A stretch of 64,000 nucleotides of DNA, taken from assembly GCF_001294645.1 (NCBI RefSeq), contig NZ_CP011868.1, forward strand, positions 558,001 through 622,000, read 5' to 3'. This stretch comes from Pseudonocardia sp. HH130629-09 (GTDB lineage: Bacteria > Actinomycetota > Actinomycetes > Mycobacteriales > Pseudonocardiaceae). The notes under the pieces are model-generated. The model was not told the origin of the DNA, did no database searches, and saw only the letters and a list, made by a program, of their open reading frames with translations. The translations under genes were made by a program, and so were the position numbers. Shown in pieces: positions 41,009 through 49,295 of this stretch. The first letter of the stretch is position 1. Each line of letters opens with the position of its first letter.

Positions 41009-41971
41009 GTGCGCATCGCGGTGACCGGGGGGGCCGGGTTCATCGGGTCCTGTTTCGTCCGGGAGGTGCTGGGCGGGGAGCATCCCGAGCTGGCCGGGGC
41101 CGAGGTCCGGGTGCTCGACGCGTTCACCTACGCCGGCCGGATCGAGAACCTCGCCCCCGTCGCCGACGACCCGCGGCTCACGGTCGAGCGGGGCGACATC
41201 CGTGACCCGCGCCGCGTCGCGGAGGTGCTCGACGGCGGCGCCGACCTGCTCGTGCACTTCGCCGCCGAGACCCACGTCGACCGCTCCATCACCGGCGCGG
41301 CGGACTTCGTGACGACCAACGTCCTCGGCACCCAGGTGCTGCTGCAGGCGGCGCTGGACGCGGGCGTCGGCCGGTTCCTGCACGTCTCCACCGACGAGGT
41401 GTACGGCTCGATCGAGTCGGGCTCCTGGCCCGAGACCCACCCGCTGGAGCCGAACTCGCCCTACAGCGCCGCGAAGGCGGGCAGTGACCTGCTGGCACGC
41501 AGCTACCACCGCACGCACGGCCTCGATGTGGTGATCACCCGCTGCTCGAACAACTACGGGCCGTACCAGTTCCCGGAGAAGGTGATCCCGCTGTTCACCA
41601 CACGGCTGCTCGACGGCGGCACCGTCCCGCTCTACGGCGACGGCCTCAACGTCCGCGACTGGCTGCACGTCTCCGACCACTGTCGCGGCATCGCCCTGGC
41701 CGCCACGGCGGGCCGCGCCGGAGAGGTCTACAACATCGGCGGCGGGACCGAGCTGACCAACCTGGACCTGACGCGCGCGCTGCTCGCGGCCGTCGGTGTG
41801 GGGGAGGACCGCATCGAACGGGTGGCCGACCGCAAGGGACACGACCGCCGGTACGCGGTGGACTGGTCGAAGATCCGCGACGAACTCGGCTACGCCCCCC
41901 GGGTGCCCTTCGACGAGGGCCTGGCCGCGACGGTGGCCTGGTACCGCGACCACCGGAGCTGGTGGGCATGA
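41009..41971 (+). CDS. rmlB: dTDP-glucose 4,6-dehydratase
   Basis: RmlB (320 aa) converts dTDP-glucose to dTDP-4-keto-6-deoxyglucose with bound NAD. Seen are VTGGAGFIGSCFVREV, HFAAETHVDRSI, the catalytic Thr-Asp-Glu in VSTDEVYGSI, YSAAKAGSDLL, and TRCSNNYGPYQFPEKVIPLF. The GTG follows GGGGAGGG. The stop overlaps the rmlC start (ATGA). Confidence 0.96.
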   Translation: MRIAVTGGAGFIGSCFVREVLGGEHPELAGAEVRVLDAFTYAGRIENLAPVADDPRLTVERGDIRDPRRVAEVLDGGADLLVHFAAETHVDRSITGAADFVTTNVLGTQVLLQAALDAGVGRFLHVSTDEVYGSIESGSWPETHPLEPNSPYSAAKAGSDLLARSYHRTHGLDVVITRCSNNYGPYQFPEKVIPLFTTRLLDGGTVPLYGDGLNVRDWLHVSDHCRGIALAATAGRAGEVYNIGGGTELTNLDLTRALLAAVGVGEDRIERVADRKGHDRRYAVDWSKIRDELGYAPRVPFDEGLAATVAWYRDHRSWWA

Positions 41972-42567
41972 AGGCCACACCGCTGTCGATCGACGGGGCC
42001 TGGCTGTTCGAGGCGACCACGTTCGCCGACCACCGCGGCTCGTTCACCGCGCCCTTCCAGGGCCCGGCATTCCGCGACGCGCTCGGGTTCGACCTGACCG
42101 TCGCCCAGACCAACCAGTCGGTGTCGACGCGCGGGGTCGTCCGCGGCGTGCACTACGCCGACGTGCCCCCCGGCCAGGCCAAGTACCTCTACGTGGCCGC
42201 CGGTGCGGTCCGCGACGTCGTCGTGGACCTGCGCGTCGGGTCGCCGACGTTCGGGCGGTTCGAGGCCGTCGAGCTCGACGCCGCCTCCCCGCGGACGCTC
42301 TACCTGTCCGAGGGGCTCGGGCACGCCTTCCAGGCGCTCGCCGACACCACCGTCGTCGGGTACCTGTGCTCGACGTCGTACACGCCGGCGGCCGAGCACG
42401 GGATCAGCCCGCTGGACCCGGTGCTCGCGTTGCCCTGGCTCGAGGGGGTCGAGCCGGTGCTGTCCGAGAAGGACCGCGCCGCGCCCACCCTGGAGGAGGC
42501 ACTCGCCGCGGGCGCCCTGCCCACCTGGGAGGACTGCCGCGCCCGCCTGGCGCAGATGCGCGGCTAG
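41968..42567 (+). CDS. rmlC: dTDP-4-dehydrorhamnose 3,5-epimerase
   Basis: RmlC (199 aa), a cupin-fold epimerase, makes dTDP-4-keto-L-rhamnose. Seen are DHRGSFTAPFQGPAFRDALG, QTNQSVSTRGVVRGVHYAD with the catalytic His, GAVRDVVVDLRVGSPTFG, and GLGHAFQALADT. It is coupled to rmlB. Together with rmlA and rmlD on the other strand it completes the dTDP-L-rhamnose pathway in a 3.4-kb block. It is more typical of RmlC than the epimerase at 35230. Confidence 0.94.
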   Translation: MKATPLSIDGAWLFEATTFADHRGSFTAPFQGPAFRDALGFDLTVAQTNQSVSTRGVVRGVHYADVPPGQAKYLYVAAGAVRDVVVDLRVGSPTFGRFEAVELDAASPRTLYLSEGLGHAFQALADTTVVGYLCSTSYTPAAEHGISPLDPVLALPWLEGVEPVLSEKDRAAPTLEEALAAGALPTWEDCRARLAQMRG

Positions 42568-42571
42568 CCGC

Positions 42572-43246
42572 TCAGTTGCCGGCCCAGCCGGACCGCACCG
42601 CGAAGTAGGCCCGGACGAACGGGTCCCGCGCGGCGCCCTCGGCCAGCAACGCCGCCCGCCGCGCCGCCTGCTCCCGCGTCCCGGCGTCGATCTCCGGCGG
42701 CAGCACGTCCGCGGCGAGGTCGCTGTGCGACAGCAGCACGAGCAGCAGCCCGTCGCGGTCGCCGGGAGGGCTGTCGGTCACCAGCGCCGACGCGAGCCGG
42801 GTCCGCAGCGCACGGGCGGGCTCCGGGTCCTGCTCGGTCAGGTGCACCCGGCGGAACAGGCCGAACCGCCGGTACTCCTGCGCGCCGAGGACCCCGTCGG
42901 CCACCAGCTGCCCGACGGCGCCGCCCGCGCTCCCGGCCGGGGTCCGCGCCAGGTGCACCGCGGCCGCGGTGACCGTCCGCGAGCCCGAGTCGGTGCCGTC
43001 GTGGGTCACCGCGGCGAGCGCCGCGGCCAGGGCCGGGTGCTCGGGCTCCCCGCCCGAGGGCGTCACGGTGTCGGCAGGCTCCCCGGCACCCGCGGGACCG
43101 GCGTCGAGGTGCAGCGCACCGGCGTCGACGAGGTCGCGCACCAGCGCCACCGGCAGCACCCGGGCGTCGAACCGGTCGCTGATCCGGCCGGTCGGCCGAT
43201 CCAGCCCGAGCAGCAGCAGTTCCTCGGCCAGCAGCAGCGTCCTCAC
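42572..43246 (-). CDS. GPP34 (GOLPH3/Vps74-like) family protein
   Basis: This is a bacterial GPP34 protein of 224 aa, related in fold to the eukaryotic phosphoinositide-binding GOLPH3; its bacterial function is unknown. The start LLLAEELLLLGLDRPTGRI is characteristic, followed by a helical body with LFRRVHLTEQDP and the C-terminal RAALLAEGAARDPFVRAYFAVR. GTG 43246 was chosen because family members begin a few residues before LLLAEELLLL; the frame is open upstream. It is convergent with rmlC (4-base gap). Confidence 0.82.
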   Translation of the reverse strand: MRTLLLAEELLLLGLDRPTGRISDRFDARVLPVALVRDLVDAGALHLDAGPAGAGEPADTVTPSGGEPEHPALAAALAAVTHDGTDSGSRTVTAAAVHLARTPAGSAGGAVGQLVADGVLGAQEYRRFGLFRRVHLTEQDPEPARALRTRLASALVTDSPPGDRDGLLLVLLSHSDLAADVLPPEIDAGTREQAARRAALLAEGAARDPFVRAYFAVRSGWAGN

Positions 43247-43361
43247 ACCCGGTGACGCTATCGCCCGGCCGACGGCACCGTCGCGCCACCGCAGCGTCAC
43301 CCTCACGCCCACTGCCCGACGTGCGCGACCCGTCCCACGGACGGGGAGATAGCCTCCGCCC

Positions 43362-44711
43362 ATGTCGGATACCACCACCGGGCTGAAGCTCTCCGTGATC
43401 GGGTGCGGCTACCTGGGTGCCGTGCACGCGGCGTCGATGGCGGAGCTGGGCCACGAGGTCGTCGGCATCGAGGCCGACGTCGCGAAGGCCGAGTCGCTGG
43501 CCGCGGGCCGGGTCCCGTTCTTCGAGCCGGGCTTCGAGGAGCTGCTGCGCCGGTCGTTGGACTCGGGGCGGCTGTCGTTCTCCTCGGACACGGCCGACGC
43601 CCGGGGCGCGGCGGTGCACTTCGTGTGCGTCGGCACCCCGCAGCGGCGCGGCGAGTACGCCGCGGACCTGACGTACGTGGAGGCGGCGACGGCGTCGCTG
43701 ATCGAGGTGCTGGGCCCCGGCGAGCTGGTCGTCGGGAAGTCCACGGTGCCGGTGGGCACGGCGGCCCGGCTCGCCGAGCAGGTCGCCGCCCGGGTGCCGG
43801 GCGCCGCGCTGGCGTGGAACCCGGAGTTCCTGCGCGAGGGGTTCGCGGTGCAGGACACCCTGCACCCGGACCGGCTCGTCTACGGCGTCCAGTCGCTGTC
43901 CGGTGTGGACGCAGACGTGGACGCGGAGAAGGTCCTGGACACCGTCTACGCGCGGATCGTCGCCGACGCCACGCCGAAGGTCGTCACCGACTACGCCACC
44001 GCGGAGATGGTCAAGACCGCCGCGAACTCCTTCCTCGCCACCAAGATCTCCTTCATCAACGCGATGGCCGAGCTGTGCGAGGCCACCGGCGCCGACGTGA
44101 AGCAGCTCGCCGACGCGATCGGCCACGACGACCGGATCGGCCGCAAGTTCCTCAACGCCGGGCTCGGCTTCGGTGGCGGCTGCCTGCCCAAGGACATCCG
44201 GGCCTTCATGGCCCGTGCCGGGGAGCTGGGTGCCGACCAGGCGCTGACCTTCCTGCGCGAGGTCGACAACATCAACATGCGGCGCCGGATCCGGATGGTG
44301 GAGCTCGCCCGCCAGGTGTGCGACGACTCGCTGCTCGGCAAGCGGATCGCCGTGCTCGGCGCGGCGTTCAAGCCCGACTCCGACGACATCCGCGACTCCC
44401 CGGCGCTGAACGTGGCCGCGCAGCTGCAGCTGCAGGGTGCCAACGTCCGGGTGACCGACCCGCAGGCGCTGCCCAACGTGCGGCGGCACTGGTCGCAGCT
44501 GGACTGCGTCGACACGCCGGAGGAGGCCGCCGAGGGTGCCGACGTCGTCCTGCTGCTGACCGAGTGGAAGCAGTACCGCGAGCTCGACCCGGGCTCGTTC
44601 GGCACGGTCGTGAAGACCCGCCGGGTGCTCGACGGCCGCAACGCCCTGGATCGCGAGACCTGGGAGTCCGCGGGCTGGACCTACCGCGCGCTGGGCAGGC
44701 GCAACGTCTGA
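43362..44711 (+). CDS. ugd: UDP-glucose 6-dehydrogenase
   Basis: This is a UDP-glucose/GDP-mannose dehydrogenase family enzyme of 449 aa, giving UDP-glucuronate by two NAD-dependent oxidations. Motifs are VIGCGYLGAVHAASMAELGH, VGTPQRRGEYAADLTY, KSTVPVGTA, NPEFLREGFAVQD, the catalytic Cys in GLGFGGGCLPKD (about residue 274) and GAAFKPDSDDIRDSP. It probably supplies surface polysaccharides like the adjacent rml block. Its last 31 bases overlap the convergent NmrA-like gene. Confidence 0.93.
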   Translation: MSDTTTGLKLSVIGCGYLGAVHAASMAELGHEVVGIEADVAKAESLAAGRVPFFEPGFEELLRRSLDSGRLSFSSDTADARGAAVHFVCVGTPQRRGEYAADLTYVEAATASLIEVLGPGELVVGKSTVPVGTAARLAEQVAARVPGAALAWNPEFLREGFAVQDTLHPDRLVYGVQSLSGVDADVDAEKVLDTVYARIVADATPKVVTDYATAEMVKTAANSFLATKISFINAMAELCEATGADVKQLADAIGHDDRIGRKFLNAGLGFGGGCLPKDIRAFMARAGELGADQALTFLREVDNINMRRRIRMVELARQVCDDSLLGKRIAVLGAAFKPDSDDIRDSPALNVAAQLQLQGANVRVTDPQALPNVRRHWSQLDCVDTPEEAAEGADVVLLLTEWKQYRELDPGSFGTVVKTRRVLDGRNALDRETWESAGWTYRALGRRNV

Positions 44712-45610
44712 GGCCTGCCCACGGCCCGAGCCCACGCCGCGACGCCGACGGGGTCGAGCCCGAACTCCCGGGCCCGCTCCGGGCCCACGACGCGGGGGTG
44801 GGCGTCGAGGAAGGCGTGGGCCTGCAGGAACATCTCGGCCATCCCCTCCGCGACGGCCTGCTCGGGGCTCTCGGTCAGGGTGAACGGCACACCCCAGGCC
44901 TCGGTGAGCGCCGCGGCCGCCTGCCGGTAGCTCAGGCGCTCGCCGACCAGGTCGAGCGCGACGCCGTCGAACCGGTCCGGGTCGGCGAACGCGGCGGCCG
45001 CCGCGGCCCCGATGTCGGCCACCGCGACGAACGGGTGCGCGCGGTCCGGGTCCATCGCCAGCAGCATCCGCGGTGCGTCGCCGCCGACCAGGTACGGCGA
45101 CCACGGCACGAAGTTCTCCATGAACGTGGCGGGCCGCAGCCGGGTGACCCACCGGGCCCCGGACCCGGCGATCGCGTCCTCCGCGGTGGCCTTGGACCGC
45201 CAGTAGTGGGCCATGTGCTCACCCCAGACCCCGGGGTCGATGGCGCCGGGACGTCCCAGCTCGGCGACCCCGGACACCGAGGTGTGCACCACCTGCGCGA
45301 CGCCGGCCTCCCGCACGGCGGACGCGATCGACTCCGCGTGGCGCAGCTCCCGGCCGCCGAGCAGGTCCTCCAGGTCGGGCATCTGCACCGAGAAGACCCC
45401 GCGGGCGCCGCGGGCGGCCGCCGTCACCGATGGGGGGTCGTCGAGGTCGCCCGTGACCAGCGCGGCGCCGGCGTCGGCCAGTGCCCGCGCCGCAGCGGTG
45501 CCGGGGTCACGGACCAGCGCCCGGACCGGCGTGCCCGTGGCCAGCAGTGACCGGGCGGCCGCCCCGCCCTGCTTGCCGGTCGCCCCCGTGACCAGAACCG
45601 GTGCGTTCAT
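44681..45610 (-). CDS. NmrA-like NAD(P)-binding protein
   Basis: This is an atypical SDR of the NmrA/HSCARG type, 309 aa. The N-terminus LVTGATGKQGGAAARSLLATG is the cofactor site. The segments VFSVQMPDLED, VHTSVSGVAELGRP and RPATFMENFVPW follow the family. Such proteins act as redox sensors or quinone-type reductases. It is divergent from a TetR gene with CCGTTT-type repeats between, so it is probably the target of that regulator. Confidence 0.87.
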   Translation of the reverse strand: MNAPVLVTGATGKQGGAAARSLLATGTPVRALVRDPGTAAARALADAGAALVTGDLDDPPSVTAAARGARGVFSVQMPDLEDLLGGRELRHAESIASAVREAGVAQVVHTSVSGVAELGRPGAIDPGVWGEHMAHYWRSKATAEDAIAGSGARWVTRLRPATFMENFVPWSPYLVGGDAPRMLLAMDPDRAHPFVAVADIGAAAAAAFADPDRFDGVALDLVGERLSYRQAAAALTEAWGVPFTLTESPEQAVAEGMAEMFLQAHAFLDAHPRVVGPERAREFGLDPVGVAAWARAVGRPQTLRLPSAR

Positions 45611-45622
45611 GACGTGCTCCTC

Positions 45623-45684
45623 CCGTTGAAACGGAGTAGCCCCCCGTTTTCTGTCCGCTACGATATGGAGGACCACCCCGTTTT
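45623..45684. promoter_or_regulatory. CCGTTT-type repeats between NmrA-like gene and tetR
   Basis: CCGTT-GA-AACGG (45623-45634), a further CCGTTTT at 45644-45650 and another CCCCGTTTT at 45676-45684 make inverted and direct repeats of one half-site across the divergent promoter. They are candidate operators for the adjacent TetR (inference). Confidence 0.45.
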
Positions 45685-45706
45685 GTCGAGCAGTCCGGGA
45701 GATCCC

Positions 45707-46282
45707 ATGCCGCGCGACGCCACGGCCACCCCACGGGCCGACCGCCTCCGCAACCGGGAACGCCTGCTCAGAGCCGCGATGGAGGTCGTCGCGCGGGACG
45801 GTGCCCAGGCGTCGATGGAGGAGATCGCCCGCCGGGCGGGTGTCGGGTCGGCGACCCTGCACCGGCACTTCGCCTCCCGCAGGGTGCTGCTCGAGGCGGT
45901 GTTCGCCGACGGCGTCGACACGCTCTGCGCCCGGGCCGAGGCGCTCTGCCGCGCCGAGCCCGCCACCGCGCTGTGGGTCTGGCTCGACGAGTTCGTCCAG
46001 TACGTGGCGTCCGCCCGGGGCATGGTCGAGGTCCTGCTCGCCGAGCCGTCCCCGGAGGCCCCCGTGTGCCACAGCGACCGGGTGTGTGCCGTCGCCCGCC
46101 CGCTGGTCGCCGCTGCGGCGGCCGCGGGTGGTCTGCATCCCGACGCCCGCCCCGAGGACGTCGTCGCCCTCACCGCGGCCGTGTCCACGGCCGCGGGAGA
46201 GGATCCGGCTGCCGCACGGAGGCTGCTGCGGTTGACCGTGGAGGGGCTGCGGACGTCCGGCTGCGGTAGAACGCAGGCGTGA
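45707..46282 (+). CDS. TetR family regulator
   Basis: This TetR repressor of 191 aa starts at ATG 45707, preceded by GGGAG. The DNA-binding domain is RERLLRAAMEVVARDGAQAS, then MEEIARRAGVGSATLHRHFA. The C-terminal half resembles the TetR class with a Trp-rich first helix (ALWVWLDEFVQYVASA). It is divergent from the NmrA-like gene and probably regulates it. Its stop overlaps the next gene (GTGA), which may be a chance of compact packing. Confidence 0.9.
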   Translation: MPRDATATPRADRLRNRERLLRAAMEVVARDGAQASMEEIARRAGVGSATLHRHFASRRVLLEAVFADGVDTLCARAEALCRAEPATALWVWLDEFVQYVASARGMVEVLLAEPSPEAPVCHSDRVCAVARPLVAAAAAAGGLHPDARPEDVVALTAAVSTAAGEDPAAARRLLRLTVEGLRTSGCGRTQA

Positions 46283-47709
46283 CCTCCCACCCCGTCCTCG
46301 CCGGATCGGACCGCGCGGCCTTCGACTCGCTGCAGCGGGCCTCGACGCCACGCGCGGAGCGCTACCGCATCGGGAAGGGTCTGAGGAAGGTCGCGCCCCG
46401 GTCCGGGCTCGCCACGTGGTCGGCGGACGTGCGTCGGGCCGACCCGGTGGACGTCGTCGAGGCGCAGAACGCGGGGCGCGTGCACGAGCTCGTCCCGCTG
46501 CGGATCCAGCGGATGACCGCCTCGCCGCACGCGTTCCTGCGCGGCGCCGCCGCCCTGCACGCCGCGGACTTCGCGGTGCTGCCCGAGACCGGCGTGCACC
46601 CCGTCATCTGCGGCGACGCCCATCTGGGCAACTTCGGCTTCTACGCCTCGCCCGAGCGCGACCTCGTCTTCGACCTCAACGACTTCGACGAGGCCCACCC
46701 CGGCGCCTGGGAGTGGGACCTGCGCCGGCTGGTGTCCTCCACCTGGGTCGCCGGCCGGGTCTCCGGTGCGACCGAGGAGCAGTGCGGCGAGGCCGTCACC
46801 CGCTGCGTGACCTCCTACGCCGAGCACCTGCGCCACCTCGCCGACGAGCCGCTGCTCGCCCGCTCGTTCGACGTCATGGACGTCGACACGCTGCGCTCGG
46901 ACGCCGACCACGAGACCTCGCGCCGGGCCATCGACAAGGCCGCCGAGCGGGCGCGCCGGCGGACCAGCGACCGCGCGCTGCCCCGGTTCGTGACCGAGGA
47001 GGGCGGGGCGCGGCGGATCGTCACCGAGCCGCCGCTGATCACCCACCCCGACGACGAGCACACCGCGCGCATCCTGGCCGCCCTCGACGGCTACCTCACG
47101 ACGCTGCCGCCGCACTGGAGCCGGATCCTCGGCGGCTACCACGCCGTCGACGTCGCCCACAAGGTCGTCGGGGTCGGCTCGGTCGGGCTGCGCGCCTACC
47201 TCGTGCTCTGCGAGGGCTCCAGCCCCGACGACGTGCTGTTCCTGCAGCTCAAGCAGGCGCGCCGGTCCGTCGTCGCCCCGTGGGTGCACGGCGGCGAGGC
47301 GTGGCACGCCCACCAGGGGCAGCGGGTCGTGGGGTACCAGCAGGCCCTGCAGACCGTCTCCGACCCGCTCCTGGGCTGGACGACGATCAACGGCCGCCAG
47401 TACTACGTCCGCCAGTTCCGCGACATGAAGGGCGCGATCGTCCCCGACACCCTCGACGCCACCGCCCTGGCCGACTACGCCGACGTCTGCGGAAAGCTGC
47501 TCGCCAAGGGGCACGCCCGCACCTCGGGAGCGTCGATGATCGCCGGCTACCTGGGGAAGGGCGGCAAGGTGGCCGGGGCGCTGACGACCTTCGCCAGGGC
47601 CTACGCCGACCAGACCGAAGCCGATCATGACGCACTGGTCCGCGCGGTGCGGTCCGGGCGGCTGTCGGATCGGACACCTGAGCAGGTGCCGGGCACGGCC
47701 ATCGGCTAG
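46279..47709 (+). CDS. DUF2252 family protein
   Basis: This is an uncharacterised DUF2252 protein of 476 aa, distantly kinase-like. Seen are the family segments RMTASPHAFLRGAAALHAAD, ICGDAHLGNFGFYASPERDL, DLNDFDEAHPGAWEWDLRRL and RQFRDMKGAIVPDTLDA. The GDAHLGNFG and DLNDFDE motifs resemble the catalytic and metal loops of APH-type kinases, so a phosphotransfer activity is conceivable. Function is unknown. It is translationally coupled to the upstream tetR. Confidence 0.9.
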   Translation: MTSHPVLAGSDRAAFDSLQRASTPRAERYRIGKGLRKVAPRSGLATWSADVRRADPVDVVEAQNAGRVHELVPLRIQRMTASPHAFLRGAAALHAADFAVLPETGVHPVICGDAHLGNFGFYASPERDLVFDLNDFDEAHPGAWEWDLRRLVSSTWVAGRVSGATEEQCGEAVTRCVTSYAEHLRHLADEPLLARSFDVMDVDTLRSDADHETSRRAIDKAAERARRRTSDRALPRFVTEEGGARRIVTEPPLITHPDDEHTARILAALDGYLTTLPPHWSRILGGYHAVDVAHKVVGVGSVGLRAYLVLCEGSSPDDVLFLQLKQARRSVVAPWVHGGEAWHAHQGQRVVGYQQALQTVSDPLLGWTTINGRQYYVRQFRDMKGAIVPDTLDATALADYADVCGKLLAKGHARTSGASMIAGYLGKGGKVAGALTTFARAYADQTEADHDALVRAVRSGRLSDRTPEQVPGTAIG

Positions 47710-47720
47710 GTTCTGGCCCC

Positions 47721-47975
47721 GTGACCGTCGTCGAAACCCTGCTGGTCTTCGTGGTCGCGCCGGCTGTCCTCTACTTCGCGATCTGGGGCTGGATCGCGAT
47801 GCGGAACCGGAGCAACCGCCCCCGCTACCACGCGGGTGACCCCTGGCCGTACGAGCCGCTGTTCTGGATCGCCGAGCCGTCCGGCGCGGGGCACCACGCC
47901 GCGCACGCCGGACACGGCGACACCGCCCCGTCCGAGGGCGGCGACACCCGAGGAGGTACCGGTGGCAAGTGGTGA
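47721..47975 (+). CDS. small membrane protein, CtaJ-like
   Basis: This 84-aa protein has one N-terminal transmembrane segment (TLLVFVVAPAVLYFAIWGWIA), then NRPRYHAGDPWPYEPLFWIAEP and a His/Gly-rich tail. The PRYxxGxPWxxxPxWW-like segment resembles the small aa3 oxidase-associated subunit CtaJ of actinobacteria. It also sits next to a DUF5130 gene as expected for that locus. The assignment is by remembered similarity and context only. It overlaps the DUF5130 start by 14 bases. Confidence 0.6.
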   Translation: MTVVETLLVFVVAPAVLYFAIWGWIAMRNRSNRPRYHAGDPWPYEPLFWIAEPSGAGHHAAHAGHGDTAPSEGGDTRGGTGGKW

Positions 47976-48441
47976 CCTCGCCGTCTTCACCGGCAACGAG
48001 GAGGACCTGCCCGAAGGGTCGGTCGTCACGAACTCCGGCCGCCTCTCGGTGGCCGAGAACTTCGTCGAGCCGTCCGCTGCCGCGCACCCGTTCACCCCGG
48101 TGCAGCTGACCCGCCTGGACGAGGCCCTCTACCTGGCCAGCCGCGAGACCGGTCTGCGGTTCGCGCTGTACCTGGGCGATCTGGGCTCGGACGCGCGGTC
48201 GACCGCGGTCGACCTGCACGGGCGCATCGACCACCACGACGACGCGGTGCTCGTCGCCGTGAGCCCCGAGCAGCGCCTGCTGGAGATCGTGACCGGTGCC
48301 GAGGCGAAGGTCCGCCTCCCCGACCGCGGCGCCAAGCTCGCTCTCATGAGCATGGTCGCGTCCTTCAAGGAGGGCGATCTGTTCGGTGGGATCCTGTCCG
48401 GGCTGAGGATGCTGGCGGACCAGGTCGGAAGCCGCCCCTGA
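47962..48441 (+). CDS. DUF5130 family protein
   Basis: This protein of 159 aa, homologous to the Rv2468c type, has unknown function and a TPM-domain-like pattern. Seen are LTRLDEALYLASRETGLRFALYLGDLG and LVAVSPEQRLLEIVTGAEAKVRLPDRG, then MSMVASFKEGDLFGGILSGLRMLADQ. The GTG has GAGGAGG upstream inside the preceding gene. The same neighbourhood (DUF5130, pepN, DsbA-like) occurs in mycobacteria. Confidence 0.85.
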   Translation: MASGDLAVFTGNEEDLPEGSVVTNSGRLSVAENFVEPSAAAHPFTPVQLTRLDEALYLASRETGLRFALYLGDLGSDARSTAVDLHGRIDHHDDAVLVAVSPEQRLLEIVTGAEAKVRLPDRGAKLALMSMVASFKEGDLFGGILSGLRMLADQVGSRP

Positions 48442-48522
48442 ACTGGGGGTCACCCGTGGGTCACCACGATCGGTGCCACGGCTCTAAGGTGTCAGCATGT
48501 CGCGTAGTGGGAGGACCGAGCG

Positions 48523-49194
48523 GTGACCGGGCCCACCGGCAGCCCGATCCTGATCGTCGACGACCACGAGCTGGTGGGGTCCGCCCTCGCCCTCAACCTG
48601 CGCGCCGAGGGTGAGGACGCGACGTTCCTCCCGGTCCGTTCCGCGGCGGACGTGCTCGAGCACGTCCGGCGTGTCACGCCCGGTCTGATCGTGCTCGACC
48701 TCGACCTGGGGCGTGATCCGGAGGGCAACCGCATCGACGGGGTCCGGCTCGTCGGCCCCCTGTGCGAGGTGGGCTGGCGGGTGGTGGTGCTGTCGGGCAG
48801 CTCCGACGCCGGCCGGGTCGGCGCCGCCCTGGACGCGGGCGGGTTCGTGTTCGTGCCGAAGAACGCGCCGTTCCCGGCGCTGCTCAGCGCCATCCGCGAG
48901 GCCCACGCCGGGCGCTCGATCATGCCGCCGGGCCGCCGCGAGCAGTTCATCCGGCTGCATCGTGACCGGGAGCACGAGCGCCGCGACCTGCACGAGAAGC
49001 TGGGCAGGCTCACCCAGCGCGAGCGCGAGGTCCTCGCCCTGCTGGCGGGGGGCAAGCGAGCGCAGTCGGTGGCCGACCACTTCGTCGTCTCGCTGGCGAC
49101 GGTCCGGACGCAGATCCGCGCGGTGCTGACCAAGCTGGAGGTCGGCTCCCAGCTGGAGGCCGTCGCGTTGTACCGCAAGGCCGCCGGAATCTGA
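48523..49194 (+). CDS. LuxR-type response regulator
   Basis: This is a two-component response regulator of the NarL/FixJ type, 223 aa. The receiver domain has ILIVDDHE, the phospho-acceptor Asp in LIVLDLDLG (about residue 66), VVVLSGSSD and VPKN(A). The C-terminal LuxR helix-turn-helix is GRLTQREREVLALLAGGKRAQSVAD, then SLATVRTQIRAVLTKLEV. The GTG start follows GGGAGG. Upstream, GGGTCACC is repeated with an 11-bp period (48447 and 48458), a possible binding site. It is followed by a histidine kinase 101 bases on. Confidence 0.9.
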   Translation: MTGPTGSPILIVDDHELVGSALALNLRAEGEDATFLPVRSAADVLEHVRRVTPGLIVLDLDLGRDPEGNRIDGVRLVGPLCEVGWRVVVLSGSSDAGRVGAALDAGGFVFVPKNAPFPALLSAIREAHAGRSIMPPGRREQFIRLHRDREHERRDLHEKLGRLTQREREVLALLAGGKRAQSVADHFVVSLATVRTQIRAVLTKLEVGSQLEAVALYRKAAGI

Positions 49195-49295
49195 CCCGTT
49201 CGGCCCTCGGCGCCGCCGCCGGGGGCCACCGAGAATGACGAGTCCTATCATCGCGTTCTCAACCAGTCCGGCGACATCTGCAGAGCGGAGACGAC

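Noticed and set aside
40094-41980. Minus-strand extension of the rmlA frame through rmlD and rmlB
   Set aside because: High GC keeps the frame open, but sequence upstream of GTG 40093 is not conserved and overlaps real genes.
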